Shown: positions 9,547 through 19,610 of the stretch, in pieces
Numbering within the stretch: position 1 is the stretch's first letter
Layout of the letters: each line of letters starts with the position of its first letter
The notes under the pieces: model-generated
What the model was told of the DNA's origin: nothing
Database searches by the model: none
Seen by the model: only the letters and a program-made list of their open reading frames with translations
Made by a program: the position numbers and the translations under genes
Assembly (NCBI GenBank): GCA_003574785.1
Contig: QORU01000001.1
Coordinates: 566,785 to 630,784, forward strand
Direction of reading: 5' to 3'
DNA from: Taklimakanibacter deserti
Lineage (GTDB): Bacteria > Pseudomonadota > Alphaproteobacteria > Rhizobiales > Aestuariivirgaceae
DNA: 64,000 nucleotides

Positions 9547-9555
9547 GATCAAAGA

Positions 9556-10953
9556 ATGAAGTCGAAACTACTGGCCGCGGCCATCCTGCTCAGCTTTCTG
9601 GCACTGCCCGCCACGGCGGAAGAACGGACGGTGCCGAAGACGCGCGCCGACATACAGATGTCCTTCGCGCCCGTGGTCAAGGAAACCTCGCCCGCCGTCG
9701 TCAACGTCTATGCCAGGCGCCTCGTGGCGCAACGCGATCAGGGGCCCCTGTCGGACCCGTTCTTCCGCCGCTTCTTCGGTGGCGACGGGGTTTTCGGAGC
9801 GCCGCGCGAGCGGGTGCAGAACTCGCTGGGCTCGGGCGTCATCGTCGACGGCAAGGGCCTCATCGTCACCAACAACCACGTGATCCTGGGCGGCAGCGAC
9901 ATCCGCGTCGTGCTCGCCGACCGGCGCGAATTCGAAGCCAAGCTGCTCCTCGCCGACGAGCGCACCGACCTCGCGGTGCTCAAGATCGACACGGAAGACG
10001 AGGATCTGCCCGCATTGGCGATGGGGGATTCGGACGATCTCGAGGTCGGCGATCTGGTCCTCGCCATCGGCAACCCGTTCGGCGTCGGACAGACGGTGAC
10101 GAGCGGCATCGTCTCGGCGCTGGCGCGCACCCAACTCGGCATCACCGACTATCAGTTCTTCATCCAGACCGATGCAGCGATCAATCCGGGCAATTCCGGC
10201 GGAGCTCTCATCGATCTCAACGGCAATCTCATCGGCATCAATACCGCCATTTTCTCGCGCTCGGGCGGCTCGATCGGCATCGGCTTCGCCATCCCCGTCA
10301 ATATGGTGAAGACCGTGGTGCAGTCGGCCGAAACGGGCGGGCGCATCCAGCGGCCGTGGATCGGCGCCGAGACGCAGGACGTCACGGCCGAGATCGCCGA
10401 TTCGCTCGGCTTCGCGCGGCCGGAAGGCACCCTCATCGCCGGCCTCCATCCGAACAGCCCGCTGGCGGTCGCCGGCCTCAAGCGCGGCGATGTCATCTTG
10501 GGCCTCGACGGCAAGCCGGTCGAGAACGCCAAGGAGCTCTCTTACCGCGTCGCCACGGCGCAGGTCGGCTCGTCGGCCATCGTCGAATATCAGCGCGGCA
10601 CCGAGCGGCGCGAGACCCGCATCAAGCTCATCGCCGCACCCGAGACCACGGCCCGCGACGAGACGCTGATGAAGGGCAATACGCCCTTCACCGGCCTCAT
10701 CGTCGCCAATCTGTCGCCCGCCGTTGCCGATGAGCTCGGGCTTCCGTCCGGCTCGACCGGTGTCGTCGCGTCCGCCATCAAGGGCGGACCGGCGCGGCGG
10801 CTTTTCCGCAAGGGCGATGTCATCCTGGAAGTGAACGGCGTGGTGATCGATTCGGTCGACACGCTCAACGAGGCGATCAACAAGGGCGACGGCTTCTGGC
10901 AGTTCGCCATCAATCGCAGCGGGCGTGTCATCCGCATGCAACTAGGCGGCTAG
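9556..10953 (+). CDS. Periplasmic serine protease, DegP/DegQ (HtrA) family
   Basis: A 465-residue protein with a signal peptide (cleavage likely after ALPATA near residue 21). The trypsin-like domain has His in VTNNHVIL, Asp in ERTDLAVLKI and the Ser motif PGNSGGALID, all three intact. Two PDZ domains follow (about residues 265-350 and 375-460), as in DegP/DegQ, which degrade or hold misfolded envelope proteins. Position between rplQ and rarA matches rhizobial genomes. The TAG stop (10951-10953) lies inside the left arm of a long palindrome. Confidence 0.93.
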   Translation: MKSKLLAAAILLSFLALPATAEERTVPKTRADIQMSFAPVVKETSPAVVNVYARRLVAQRDQGPLSDPFFRRFFGGDGVFGAPRERVQNSLGSGVIVDGKGLIVTNNHVILGGSDIRVVLADRREFEAKLLLADERTDLAVLKIDTEDEDLPALAMGDSDDLEVGDLVLAIGNPFGVGQTVTSGIVSALARTQLGITDYQFFIQTDAAINPGNSGGALIDLNGNLIGINTAIFSRSGGSIGIGFAIPVNMVKTVVQSAETGGRIQRPWIGAETQDVTAEIADSLGFARPEGTLIAGLHPNSPLAVAGLKRGDVILGLDGKPVENAKELSYRVATAQVGSSAIVEYQRGTERRETRIKLIAAPETTARDETLMKGNTPFTGLIVANLSPAVADELGLPSGSTGVVASAIKGGPARRLFRKGDVILEVNGVVIDSVDTLNEAINKGDGFWQFAINRSGRVIRMQLGG

Positions 10954-11025
10954 TGTGCTGAACGCGAAGTTCCTGAAATCTGGCGGCCCGCGCCGACAGG
11001 AACTTCGCGTTCAAAAGCACACTAG
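10950..11025. repeat. Long palindromic repeat 1 (CTAGTG...CACTAG type)
   Basis: The left arm 10950-10975 and right arm 10997-11025 are reverse complements over 26 bp, broken only by a 3-nt AAA insertion in the right arm; the spacer is 21 bp. The ends read CTAGTGTGCT and AGCACACTAG. The protease stop codon lies in the left arm. The design matches repeat 2 only 15 bp away, so these look like two members of one interspersed repeat family. Confidence 0.9.
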
Positions 11026-11040
11026 CATCATTTAAGTTTT

Positions 11041-11114
11041 CTAGTGTCCTTTCGGTTCGCAAGTTCGCTCGGAGGGACGGTACAAGTCAGCGAACTTGCG
11101 AACCGGGACACTAG
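11041..11114. repeat. Long palindromic repeat 2 abutting rarA
   Basis: Left arm 11041-11069 and right arm 11089-11114 are complementary over 26 bp with a 3-nt bulge, spacer 19 bp, ends CTAGTGTCC and GGGACACTAG. The last base is directly next to the rarA ATG, so any ribosome-binding site of rarA (GGGA at 11105-11108) is inside the stem. Repeat 1 and repeat 2 share CTAGTGT-CT and an AAGTTC core but differ elsewhere. Confidence 0.9.
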
Positions 11115-12428
11115 ATGGCCAATCTCTTCCAGGCGGCGGGGCTCGAGAAGGACGCGCCGCGGCCGCTCGCCGACCGCCTGCGGCCGCAGAAGCTTTCCGA
11201 CGTCGTCGGCCAGGAGCACATCACCGGTCCGGAAGGTGTTCTTACCCGTATGATCGCGGCCGGGCGCGTGCCCTCGGTCATCTTCTGGGGACCGCCCGGC
11301 ACCGGCAAGACCACGATCGCGCGCCTCCTCGCCGGCGCCACGGGCCTCGTCTTCGAGCAGATGTCGGCGATCTTCTCAGGCGTCGCCGATCTCAAAAAGG
11401 CCTTCGAGGTGGCGCGCGCGCGGCGCGAGCAGGGGAAGGGCACGCTGCTTTTCGTCGACGAGATCCACCGCTTCAACCGCTCGCAGCAGGACAGTTTCCT
11501 CCCCGTCATGGAGGACGGCACCATCACGCTAGTCGGCGCGACCACGGAGAACCCGTCCTTCGAGCTCAACGGCGCGCTCTTGTCGCGCGCCCAGGTCCTG
11601 GTGCTCAACCGGCTCGATGCCGCGGCCCTCGAGGCGCTCATCGCGCGCGCCGAAATGCATGAGAAGCGGGCGCTGCCGGTCAATGAGGAAGCGCGGCAGA
11701 TCCTGACCAACCTTGCCGACGGCGACGGGCGCTATCTGCTCAATTTGGTGGAAGACATCTTCGCCACCGTGCCGGAAGGCGGGGCACCGCTCGATCCGGC
11801 GAAGCTCGCCGAGGTCGTGCAGAAGCGCGTGCCGCTCTATGACAAGTCGCAGGACGGCCACTACAACCTGATCTCGGCCCTCCACAAGACGGTGCGCGGC
11901 TCCGATCCTGACGCCGCCCTTTATTATCTCGCGCGCATGCTGACCGCGGGCGAGAACCCGCTCTATATCGCGCGCCGGATGGTGCGGATGGCAATCGAGG
12001 ACATCGGCCTTGCCGATCCGCAGGCGCTGCAGCAGGCGCTCCTGGCCAAGGAGACCTATGATTTCCTCGGCAGCCCCGAGGGCGAGCTCGCTCTGGCGCA
12101 AGCGATCATCTATCTCGCGACCGCGCCCAAATCGAATGCCGGCTATGCCGCCTTCAAGATGGCGATGAGCCGGGCGAAGGAGACAGGATCGCTGTCGCCG
12201 CCCAAGATTATCCTCAACGCGCCGACGCGCCTGATGAAGGAGCAGGAATATGGCGCCGGCTATCAATATGACCATGACGAGCCCGATGCCTTCTCGGGCC
12301 AGAATTATTTCCCCGAGCAGATGAAGCGGGAACGCTATTACGATCCGCCGGAACGCGGCTTCGAGCGCGAGATCCGCAAGCGGCTGGAATATTGGGCCAA
12401 GCTCAGGCGCGAGCGCGGGGAAGGGTGA
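11115..12428 (+). CDS. rarA: Replication-associated recombination protein A (AAA+ ATPase)
   Basis: RarA/MgsA acts at stalled forks with the clamp loader and SSB. The 437-residue protein starts MANLFQAAGLEKDAPRPLADR and has Walker A GPPGTGKTTIAR, Walker B LLFVDEIHRFN, sensor TTENPSFELNGALLSR and the C-terminal tetramerisation region with PDAALYYLARML and APKSNAGYAAF. The start ATG is immediately after palindromic repeat 2. It is convergent with the downstream SDR gene. Confidence 0.96.
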   Translation: MANLFQAAGLEKDAPRPLADRLRPQKLSDVVGQEHITGPEGVLTRMIAAGRVPSVIFWGPPGTGKTTIARLLAGATGLVFEQMSAIFSGVADLKKAFEVARARREQGKGTLLFVDEIHRFNRSQQDSFLPVMEDGTITLVGATTENPSFELNGALLSRAQVLVLNRLDAAALEALIARAEMHEKRALPVNEEARQILTNLADGDGRYLLNLVEDIFATVPEGGAPLDPAKLAEVVQKRVPLYDKSQDGHYNLISALHKTVRGSDPDAALYYLARMLTAGENPLYIARRMVRMAIEDIGLADPQALQQALLAKETYDFLGSPEGELALAQAIIYLATAPKSNAGYAAFKMAMSRAKETGSLSPPKIILNAPTRLMKEQEYGAGYQYDHDEPDAFSGQNYFPEQMKRERYYDPPERGFEREIRKRLEYWAKLRRERGEG

Positions 12429-12443
12429 TCAAAGAAAGTGTGA

Positions 12444-13178
12444 TCACCAGGGAATAGCCTGGCCGTCGCGGAAGAAACCGCCGGTCGGGCCGTCAGGCGG
12501 CAGCGTCGCCGCCCAGACGATGCCGGCAGCACCCTCGGCGACATCGCGCGTGGCGCCTGGCCCGCCCATGTTGGTCTTGACCCAGCCCGGACATACCGAA
12601 TTCACCAGGATGCCGCGCGGCCGCATCTCGTAAGCGAGCGTGCGGGTGAAAACATTGATGCCGGCCTTGGAGGCGCGATAGCCGTAATAGCCTGGCCCCA
12701 TCTCGCCGAGCGAGGCCATGCTGGAGGACACATTCACGATGCGGGCGCCGCGCGCCAGATGGGGCGCCAAGGCGCGAGTCACGCTCCAGGTGCCGATCAT
12801 GTTGATGGCGATCGTGTCGGTGACGTTCCGCTCAGGGCTGCGCAGGACACTCGCATTCGAGCCGATGTCGGTTTGAACTTCGTCGTCATTGCCGGCCTCA
12901 TACATGACGCCGGCGCAATTGATCAGGACGTCGATGGGTGCGTCCTTCTTCTTCACCTCATCGACGAGCGTCTGGATCGAGTCCTGATCCTGCATGTCGA
13001 AGGCGTGAAAGCTGACGAGATGGCCTTCGGCGCGCAGGGACTGCGCCGCCTGCTCGAGACGAGGAACGGTGCGGCTGGCGATGAACAGCCGGTAGCCGAG
13101 CTTTCCCAATTGGCGCGCTGTTTCAAAACCGAGACCCCGAGAACCGCCGGTAATCAAGGCGAGAGGCAGACTGGACAT
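12444..13178 (-). CDS. Short-chain dehydrogenase/reductase
   Basis: A 244-residue classical SDR. The Rossmann glycine motif is TGGSRGLG near residue 9, INCAG corresponds to the NNAG motif, the catalytic Ser lies in VSSSM and the YxxxK pair in YRASK. A loop of about 25 residues (around EVQTDIGSNASVL) before the IAINMIGTW helix is longer than usual. The ATG at 13178 is preferred over the TTG three codons upstream. Substrate unknown; the gene stands alone. Confidence 0.88.
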   Translation of the reverse strand: MSSLPLALITGGSRGLGFETARQLGKLGYRLFIASRTVPRLEQAAQSLRAEGHLVSFHAFDMQDQDSIQTLVDEVKKKDAPIDVLINCAGVMYEAGNDDEVQTDIGSNASVLRSPERNVTDTIAINMIGTWSVTRALAPHLARGARIVNVSSSMASLGEMGPGYYGYRASKAGINVFTRTLAYEMRPRGILVNSVCPGWVKTNMGGPGATRDVAEGAAGIVWAATLPPDGPTGGFFRDGQAIPW

Positions 13179-13448
13179 GCAAAGCAATACCCCCGAAGCC
13201 GTAGGTTCAGCCAGTGATAATCCCGGTCGTAGGGCTGAAACCCAGAATAGGTTTTACGCAGAAACCACTGAAAAGTTGCAAAGACTTTCGAACAAATTTC
13301 CGAGAACTTCCAATTAAATATGTGAGTTATATCATACCGAATGACTTTAATCACGAGATGGTGATCGGAATACGGCCGCCCACAGAAAGACACCTTTGCC
13401 CAGGCAAATGCCTTGTAACAGCTTCATGACGCGGGGTTTTCAAGGCAA

Positions 13449-14534
13449 TTGGTTGATCTGACATCGAAAATCGCCCCAACTGAAAACCTCGATGAGCACT
13501 CTGGCGGGTTCGGCCCGCCCCTTGTCGTGCTGGCCGCCACAGTGTGTGTCCTCGGTCTGTGGGCGGCCTTGGAATACATCCTATGGTCGGTGCCGGTGCT
13601 GCCCAATAAAGCGCCGGACCTCGATCTCTACGCCTTCGGACGATCGGTCTTCACGGCTCTGTTGTCTCTCGTGGTCCTTGCGGCCTTCGTGGGTTGGACT
13701 CGAGCGCCAAGAGGGAGGCCGCTCACCATCGGGCAGACGGCCGCCGTCGCTCTGTCGCTGGCGCTTCTCAGTGTGTTCCTGGCGGTGTTCCTGCTGACGC
13801 CCACGACCTTCAGCCGGATGAGCCGCGAGGACGGGTTCGTCGAATGGGCATCGGCACTCCTGCCGATCGCGGCAAGCTTTCTCCTGCTCCGGTGCTGGGC
13901 CCGCACTGTCATGCGGGGCGGGAAGGCGATCTCCTGGATCGGCACGGCGCTGCTTCTCAGCGCCGGACTCCTGTTCGCGCTCGGCATGGAAGAGATATCC
14001 TGGATGCAGCGGATCTTCGGTTTCCCTACGCCAGAGGCGCTCAGCGGCAATATCCAGCACGAGCTCAATCTGCACAATCTCGCGACCAACCAGGTCGGCA
14101 CCTTGCACAAGCTCGTGGGCTTCGCCTTTCTGGTCCTCCTGCCTTTCATCCATGCCACGCTGCCGCAGGCCATGAGGATTGGAGACCTCACTCCCCTCAT
14201 CCCAAGCCGTTGCGTCGCCCTGGTTGCCGCACCCCTGGCGGCCCTGAATTACAATGGCTGGGATTTACTGGCGATGCAGATGACGACCTATCTGACGGTC
14301 GGTATCGTCCTCTATTTTGCCTGGCGGGCCTGGCGCGACAAGTACCCGGCCGAGGCGATTCTCTGTGCGGGCCTCGGGATCGCGATCATTGTGGCGCAGA
14401 TCCTGTTCATTGCCTTCGGCGACAGCTTCGAGCGCATCTGGGATATCACCGAATATAAAGAGCTCTTCATCGCCCTCGGCCTGTTCGTGTGGGCTGTCGA
14501 AGTGTTCATGTTGCGGAAAGTGGAAAAGGACTAA
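13449..14534 (+). CDS. Polytopic membrane protein with EEISW motif
   Basis: A 361-residue protein with about nine or ten hydrophobic segments. It belongs to a recurrent but uncharacterised type of bacterial membrane protein marked by MEEISWMQRIFGF followed by TPEAL and a LHNL stretch (residues about 178-215). The only in-frame starts near the beginning are non-ATG; TTG 13449 is used because no ATG occurs before residue 134. The next two genes follow at 33 and 2 bp, suggesting an operon with an NmrA-like protein and an MFS exporter. Confidence 0.75.
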   Translation: MVDLTSKIAPTENLDEHSGGFGPPLVVLAATVCVLGLWAALEYILWSVPVLPNKAPDLDLYAFGRSVFTALLSLVVLAAFVGWTRAPRGRPLTIGQTAAVALSLALLSVFLAVFLLTPTTFSRMSREDGFVEWASALLPIAASFLLLRCWARTVMRGGKAISWIGTALLLSAGLLFALGMEEISWMQRIFGFPTPEALSGNIQHELNLHNLATNQVGTLHKLVGFAFLVLLPFIHATLPQAMRIGDLTPLIPSRCVALVAAPLAALNYNGWDLLAMQMTTYLTVGIVLYFAWRAWRDKYPAEAILCAGLGIAIIVAQILFIAFGDSFERIWDITEYKELFIALGLFVWAVEVFMLRKVEKD

Positions 14535-14567
14535 AAAGCGCACTGAGCATTTCAGGAAGAAGAACGC

Positions 14568-15407
14568 ATGATCGTCGTCACGGGGGCCAGCGGCTACATC
14601 GGAAGCAGGGCCGTATCTCGTCTGTTGGACCTCGGACTTCCGGTAACCGCGATGGGCCGCAATGCGGAACGTTTGCGGCAAGCGGTCCCGCCCGGCGTTC
14701 CCACGGTCATCGCCGACTATGACGATCCGCTCAGCCTTGACCGGGCGTTTGCCCAAGCGACGAAGCTGCTGTTCATTGCCGGCGACGGCTTTGCCGCGGA
14801 CATGCTGCGCCAGCACGCCAATGTGATCGCCGCGGCAAGTCGCAGCGCGGTCGTGCAAGTGGTGTTCACGAGCATCGTCGATGTCGCGGATAGCTCGCCT
14901 TTCTATTATGCGCCGGTCTATCGTGACGCCGAGCAGCAACTGAAGGCTTCGCGATTTTCATCGTCGGTCATCCGCTGCGGTCTTTACTCCGATTTCATCA
15001 CCCGCCATTGGCTCGATGACGAGCAGATTTCGCTGCCGCTCGGAAACGCACGCATCGCTCCCGTAGCGCGCGATGATGTGGCTGCCGCCGCCGTTCATGC
15101 CGTGCTGCACGATGTGGAGCCGATCTGGGCACTGACCGGTTCCGAATCCTATTCCATGGACGAGATCGCCGCGGCGGCGAGCCGGGTCATGGGCAAGATG
15201 TTCACTTATCGACCATGCGCGTCGGAAGACTACATGAAGCGGCTCCAGGCGGAGATGGAAGAGCCCTGGCCCGTGGCATTCTCGTCCTTGTGCGCGTCCA
15301 TAGAGGAGGGGCGGTATGCCGACACCTCGGATCGCTTCGTGGATCTGATGTCGCGGCCCCCGGAGCGTTTTGAAGACTTCCTGAAGCGGCACAATACCTT
15401 GTCCTGA
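14568..15407 (+). CDS. NmrA-like NAD(P)-binding protein
   Basis: A 279-residue atypical SDR. It opens with MIVVTGASGYIGSRAVSRLL, the extended Rossmann glycine motif, and follows the NmrA/QOR2-like pattern: short early strands, VVFTSIVDVADSSPFYYAP in the middle, and a C-terminal part with YSMDEIAAAASRVMGK. The usual SDR catalytic YxxxK is not obvious. Family members act as redox sensors or quinone reductases. It lies between a membrane protein and an MFS exporter gene. Confidence 0.82.
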   Translation: MIVVTGASGYIGSRAVSRLLDLGLPVTAMGRNAERLRQAVPPGVPTVIADYDDPLSLDRAFAQATKLLFIAGDGFAADMLRQHANVIAAASRSAVVQVVFTSIVDVADSSPFYYAPVYRDAEQQLKASRFSSSVIRCGLYSDFITRHWLDDEQISLPLGNARIAPVARDDVAAAAVHAVLHDVEPIWALTGSESYSMDEIAAAASRVMGKMFTYRPCASEDYMKRLQAEMEEPWPVAFSSLCASIEEGRYADTSDRFVDLMSRPPERFEDFLKRHNTLS

Positions 15408-15409
15408 AG

Positions 15410-16678
15410 ATGAAGATCGATCTCGGCGCTGGTCCGCTCAGAGCCTTTCGAAACCGGAATTTCCGCCTCTTTGCGTCGGGCCAGGTTCTGAGCCTTGCCG
15501 GATCGCGCATCCATGACGTGGCGGCCGGCTGGCTGATGTGGCAGCTGACCGGATCCGCCACCTGGCTGGGCGTGCTGGCCCTCGCCGAGATCCTGCCGCG
15601 CCTCCTGCTCTGGCCGATATCCGGCCTCGTCGCCGACAGCCTGGATCGCCGGCGGGTCGCGCTGATCTTCCAGACGCTGGCGGCGCTCGAAGCGGGCCTG
15701 CTCGCCGTTCTGCAGGCACTGGGCCTGGTGAATGAATGGATCCTCGTGCTGGCGACGGCGCTTCTCGGATTGAACAGCACCTTCTGGCAGCCCGTGCGTC
15801 AGACCCTCATCCCGAAGCTCGCACCGCCGCAAGATCTGCCCAATGTGATCGCCTTGACGTCCGTGCTCGCCAATGTCGCGCGGATCCTCGGTCCAATGAT
15901 CGCCGGCCCCGCCATCATATGGGGCGGCATCAGCACGGCCTTCGCCCTCAATGGCTTGAGCTTCGTTGCCGTCGTCGCAGCGCTCCTCATGATGGATCTT
16001 ACGGCCGGCGACACATCGCCGCCGCGCCAGAAATCGAGGGGTGGCGTCTGGCAGGGGATCGCGGTCGTCGCCGCACATCCGGGCATGCGGCCGCTTTTCA
16101 TCCTGATCGGCATATTCGCGATCACCGTGCGCCCCCTGGCCGATCTTTTGCCGGCCTTTGCGGCAGGCGTGTTCGACAAGGGCCCGGGCGGCTTCGCGGC
16201 GCTGATCTCGGCCATGGGTGCGGGCGCACTCTCAGTCGGATTGCTGCTTTCCTGGCGTCAGCAATATTCGGGGCTGACGACCATCCTCGCCGGCTTCGGC
16301 TTGATCGGCGCGACTGCAACGGCACTTTTCGCGCTCAGCACCAATTCGATCATAGCACTCGTCCTGATGTTCCTGGTGGGCGTCGGGGTCACGGGCAAGA
16401 ACATCGTCGCCCAGACCCTGGTCCAGTCGGGGCTCGATGATGCGGTACGGGGGCGCGTCCTCAGCTTCTATTCGGTGATATTCAATGCGGCACCCTCGGG
16501 TGGCGCGCTGCTGCTCGGCTATATCGGCGATCTGGTCGGCATTCGCTGGCCAGTGGTCGTCGCGGCGATGATCGGATTGGCGGTGTCGTTCATGATTTTC
16601 ATGCGCCGCAAGCGCCTTGCTCCCTATCTGGAGGTCACTCCAGGCCGGGTTTCCGAAGTGCAGCAAGGAAGCAAGTAG
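15410..16678 (+). CDS. MFS exporter (EntS-like, MFS_3 type)
   Basis: A 422-residue transporter with about twelve membrane segments. The start (LGAGPLRAFRNRNFRLFASG) and the following SRIHDVAAGWLMWQLTGSA are the hallmark N-terminus of the EntS-like MFS subfamily, which exports siderophores, drugs or other small molecules. The start lies 2 bp after the previous stop, so co-translation with the NmrA-like gene is likely. Convergent with uvrA. Substrate cannot be told from sequence. Confidence 0.88.
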   Translation: MKIDLGAGPLRAFRNRNFRLFASGQVLSLAGSRIHDVAAGWLMWQLTGSATWLGVLALAEILPRLLLWPISGLVADSLDRRRVALIFQTLAALEAGLLAVLQALGLVNEWILVLATALLGLNSTFWQPVRQTLIPKLAPPQDLPNVIALTSVLANVARILGPMIAGPAIIWGGISTAFALNGLSFVAVVAALLMMDLTAGDTSPPRQKSRGGVWQGIAVVAAHPGMRPLFILIGIFAITVRPLADLLPAFAAGVFDKGPGGFAALISAMGAGALSVGLLLSWRQQYSGLTTILAGFGLIGATATALFALSTNSIIALVLMFLVGVGVTGKNIVAQTLVQSGLDDAVRGRVLSFYSVIFNAAPSGGALLLGYIGDLVGIRWPVVVAAMIGLAVSFMIFMRRKRLAPYLEVTPGRVSEVQQGSK

Positions 16679-16682
16679 GTAC

Positions 16683-19610
16683 TTACTCCGCTGCTTCGGT
16701 CTTCGTCCGCCCACGGCGCAGCACATCCTTGAGGAACTGGCCCGTATAGCTCCTAGGCGCCTTCACGCAGTCCTCCGGCGTGCCGGCGAAGACCACCTCG
16801 CCGCCGCCATCGCCGCCTTCGGGACCCATGTCGATGATCCAATCGGCGGTCTTGATCACTTCGAGATTGTGCTCGATGACCACGACCGTGTTGCCCTGGT
16901 CGACCAGCTCGTGCAGCACTTCGAGGAGCTTGCGCACATCGTGGAAATGGAGGCCCGTCGTCGGCTCGTCGAGCAGATAGATGGTGCGCCCGGTGGCACG
17001 CTTCGACAATTCCTTGGCGAGCTTGACCCGCTGCGCCTCGCCGCCCGAAAGTGTCGTCGCCTGCTGGCCGATATGGATATAGCCCAACCCCACGCGCTGC
17101 AGCGTCTCGAGCTTGTCGCGCACCAAAGGCACGGCGCGGAAGAACTCGGCCCCTTCGGCCACCGTCATGTCGAGCACGTCGGCGATCGACTTGTCCTTGA
17201 ACTTGATCTCCAGCGTCTCGCGATTGTAGCGCTTGCCGTGGCAGGCATCGCAGGTGACATAGACGTCGGGCAGGAAGTGCATCTCGATCTTGATGACGCC
17301 GTCGCCCTGGCAGGTCTCGCAGCGCCCGCCCTTCACATTGAAAGAGAAGCGGCCGGGTTCATAGCCGCGCGCCTTGGCCTCAGGGAGGCCCGCGAACCAG
17401 TCGCGAATGGGCGTGAAGGCGCCGGTATAGGTCGCGGGGTTCGAGCGCGGCGTCCGGCCGATCGGCGACTGGTCGATGTCGATGATCTTGTCGAGATATT
17501 CGAGGCCCTCGATCTTGTCGTGCTCGAGCGGCGCCTCGCGCGTGCCCATGAGCTTGCGGGCGATGGCGCGGTAGATCGTGTCGATCAGAAGCGTCGACTT
17601 GCCGCCGCCCGACACGCCGGTGACGCAAGTGAAGACGCCGAGCGGGATCTCCGCCGACACGTTCTTCAGGTTATTGGCGCGGGCGCCCGTCACCTTGATG
17701 CGGCGGCCTTTCTCCGGCTGGCGCCGGCGCTGGGGCAGGGGAATCTGCTGCAGACCGACGAGATACTGGCCCGTCAGCGAGCGCGGATTGGCCATGACCT
17801 GCTCAGGGCTGCCCTGCGCCACGATCTCGCCGCCATGGACGCCGGCGCCGGGACCGATATCGACGACGAAATCCGCGAGCCGGATCGCATCCTCGTCATG
17901 CTCGACGACGATGACGGTGTTGCCGATGTCGCGCAAATGGATGAGCGTCTCGAGAAGGCGGGCATTGTCGCGCTGATGCAGCCCGATCGAAGGCTCGTCC
18001 AGCACATAGAGAACGCCGGTCAAACCTGAGCCGATCTGGGAGGCGAGCCTGATGCGCTGGCTCTCGCCGCCCGAAAGCGAGCCCGAGACGCGCGACAAGT
18101 TGAGGTAATCCAAGCCGACATCGACCAGGAATTTGAGGCGGGCACGGATCTCTTTCAGGATGCGATGGGCGATCTCGCGGTCCTTGGGCTTGAGCTTGGG
18201 CTCGAGCCTGCCGAACCAGTCATTGGCGGCGCGGATCGACATATCGGAGACCTGGCCGATATGGAGCTTGTCGACCTTGACGGCGAGCGCCTGGGGTTTC
18301 AGGCGATAGCCGCCGCAGGCATCGCACGGATGGTCCGACTGATAGCGCGACAGCTCCTCGCGCATCCATTGCGAATCGGTCTCGCGCCAGCGCCGCTCGA
18401 TATTGCCGATGACGCCCTCGAAGGCCTTCTTGGTCTTGTAGGTGCGAAGCCCGTCGTCATAGACGAAAGTGATCTCGTCATCGCCGGTGCCGAAGAGCAC
18501 GGCGTCCCGCGCCTTCTTCGGCAGGTCCTTCCACGGCGCCGTCATCGAGAATTTGTAGTATTTCGCCAGCGCCTCGAGCGTCTGGGTGTAATAGGGCGAG
18601 GTGTTGCCGGTCTTGGCCCAGGGCAATATCGCGCCCTCGCGCAGCGATAGCGTTGGATCGGGCACGACGAGATCCGGCTCGAACCGGAGCTCGGTGCCGA
18701 GGCCGTCGCATTTGGGGCAGGCGCCGAAGGGATTGTTGAAGGAGAAGAGGCGGGGCTCGATCTCCTCGATGGTGAAGCCCGAGACGGGGCAGGCGAATTT
18801 CTCCGAGAAGAGAAGGCGCTCATGCGTCTCGTTCTTCGATTTGTTGGCGCTCTCCTCGCTGGTGCGCGAGGGCGGCAGGGGCTTGTCGGCATATTCGGCG
18901 ATGGCCAAGCCGTCGGCGAGCTTGAGCGCCGTCTCGAAACTGTCGGCGAGGCGGTTGCCGAGATCGCTCCTGACCACGATGCGGTCGATCACCACATCGA
19001 TATCGTGCTTGAACTTCTTGTCGAGGGCGGGAACCGCGTCGATCTCGTGGAACTTGCCGTCGACCTTGACGCGCTGGAAGCCCTTTTTCTGGAGATCGGC
19101 GAGCTCCTTGCGGTACTCGCCTTTGCGGCCACGGACGATCGGCGCCAGAAGATAGAGGCGGGTGCCCTCGGGGAGGTCCATGATCCGGTCGACCATCTGG
19201 GTCACCGTCTGGCTCTCGATGGGAAGGCCGGTGGCGGGCGAATAGGCGACGCCGATGCGGGCGAAGAGCAGCCGCATATAATCATAGATCTCGGTGACGG
19301 TGCCGACCGTCGAGCGTGGATTGCGGCTGGTCGTCTTCTGCTCGATGGAAATGGCGGGCGAGAGGCCGTCGATCTGGTCGACATCGGGCTTCTGCATCAT
19401 CTCGAGGAACTGGCGGGCATAGGCCGAAAGGCTTTCGACATAGCGCCGCTGGCCCTCGGCATAGATCGTGTCGAAGGCAAGCGAGGATTTGCCGGAACCG
19501 GAAAGCCCGGTGAAGACGATCAGCCGGTCGCGCGGCAGCTCGAGCGAGATGTTCTTCAGATTGTGCTCACGCGCGCCCTGAATAGCGATGATTTTCTTGT
19601 TTTCAGCCAT
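16683..19610 (-). CDS. uvrA: Excinuclease ABC subunit A
   Basis: UvrA is the damage-sensing ATPase of nucleotide excision repair. The 975-residue protein has two ABC modules: Walker [15 protein letters not shown] near residue 35 and [10 protein letters not shown] near 670, each with an [14 protein letters not shown] signature. Two zinc modules are present (CPVSG...CPKCDGLG and CETCQGDG...CDACHGKRY). No GAAC/GTTC SOS box was seen directly upstream, whereas ssb, normally its divergent neighbour, lies 8 kb away and keeps its box. Confidence 0.97.
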   Translation of the reverse strand: MAENKKIIAIQGAREHNLKNISLELPRDRLIVFTGLSGSGKSSLAFDTIYAEGQRRYVESLSAYARQFLEMMQKPDVDQIDGLSPAISIEQKTTSRNPRSTVGTVTEIYDYMRLLFARIGVAYSPATGLPIESQTVTQMVDRIMDLPEGTRLYLLAPIVRGRKGEYRKELADLQKKGFQRVKVDGKFHEIDAVPALDKKFKHDIDVVIDRIVVRSDLGNRLADSFETALKLADGLAIAEYADKPLPPSRTSEESANKSKNETHERLLFSEKFACPVSGFTIEEIEPRLFSFNNPFGACPKCDGLGTELRFEPDLVVPDPTLSLREGAILPWAKTGNTSPYYTQTLEALAKYYKFSMTAPWKDLPKKARDAVLFGTGDDEITFVYDDGLRTYKTKKAFEGVIGNIERRWRETDSQWMREELSRYQSDHPCDACGGYRLKPQALAVKVDKLHIGQVSDMSIRAANDWFGRLEPKLKPKDREIAHRILKEIRARLKFLVDVGLDYLNLSRVSGSLSGGESQRIRLASQIGSGLTGVLYVLDEPSIGLHQRDNARLLETLIHLRDIGNTVIVVEHDEDAIRLADFVVDIGPGAGVHGGEIVAQGSPEQVMANPRSLTGQYLVGLQQIPLPQRRRQPEKGRRIKVTGARANNLKNVSAEIPLGVFTCVTGVSGGGKSTLLIDTIYRAIARKLMGTREAPLEHDKIEGLEYLDKIIDIDQSPIGRTPRSNPATYTGAFTPIRDWFAGLPEAKARGYEPGRFSFNVKGGRCETCQGDGVIKIEMHFLPDVYVTCDACHGKRYNRETLEIKFKDKSIADVLDMTVAEGAEFFRAVPLVRDKLETLQRVGLGYIHIGQQATTLSGGEAQRVKLAKELSKRATGRTIYLLDEPTTGLHFHDVRKLLEVLHELVDQGNTVVVIEHNLEVIKTADWIIDMGPEGGDGGGEVVFAGTPEDCVKAPRSYTGQFLKDVLRRGRTKTEAAE

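Noticed and set aside
9102..10733. 543-codon plus-strand frame across the Lrp and DegQ-type genes
   Set aside because: Arg/Gly/His-rich shadow in another frame of two clear genes.
13260..13305. Possible fourth TTRT palindrome (GAAAAGT...ACTTTCG then ACAA)
   Set aside because: The core resembles the family in reverse orientation, but the outer arms do not pair; at best a decayed copy.
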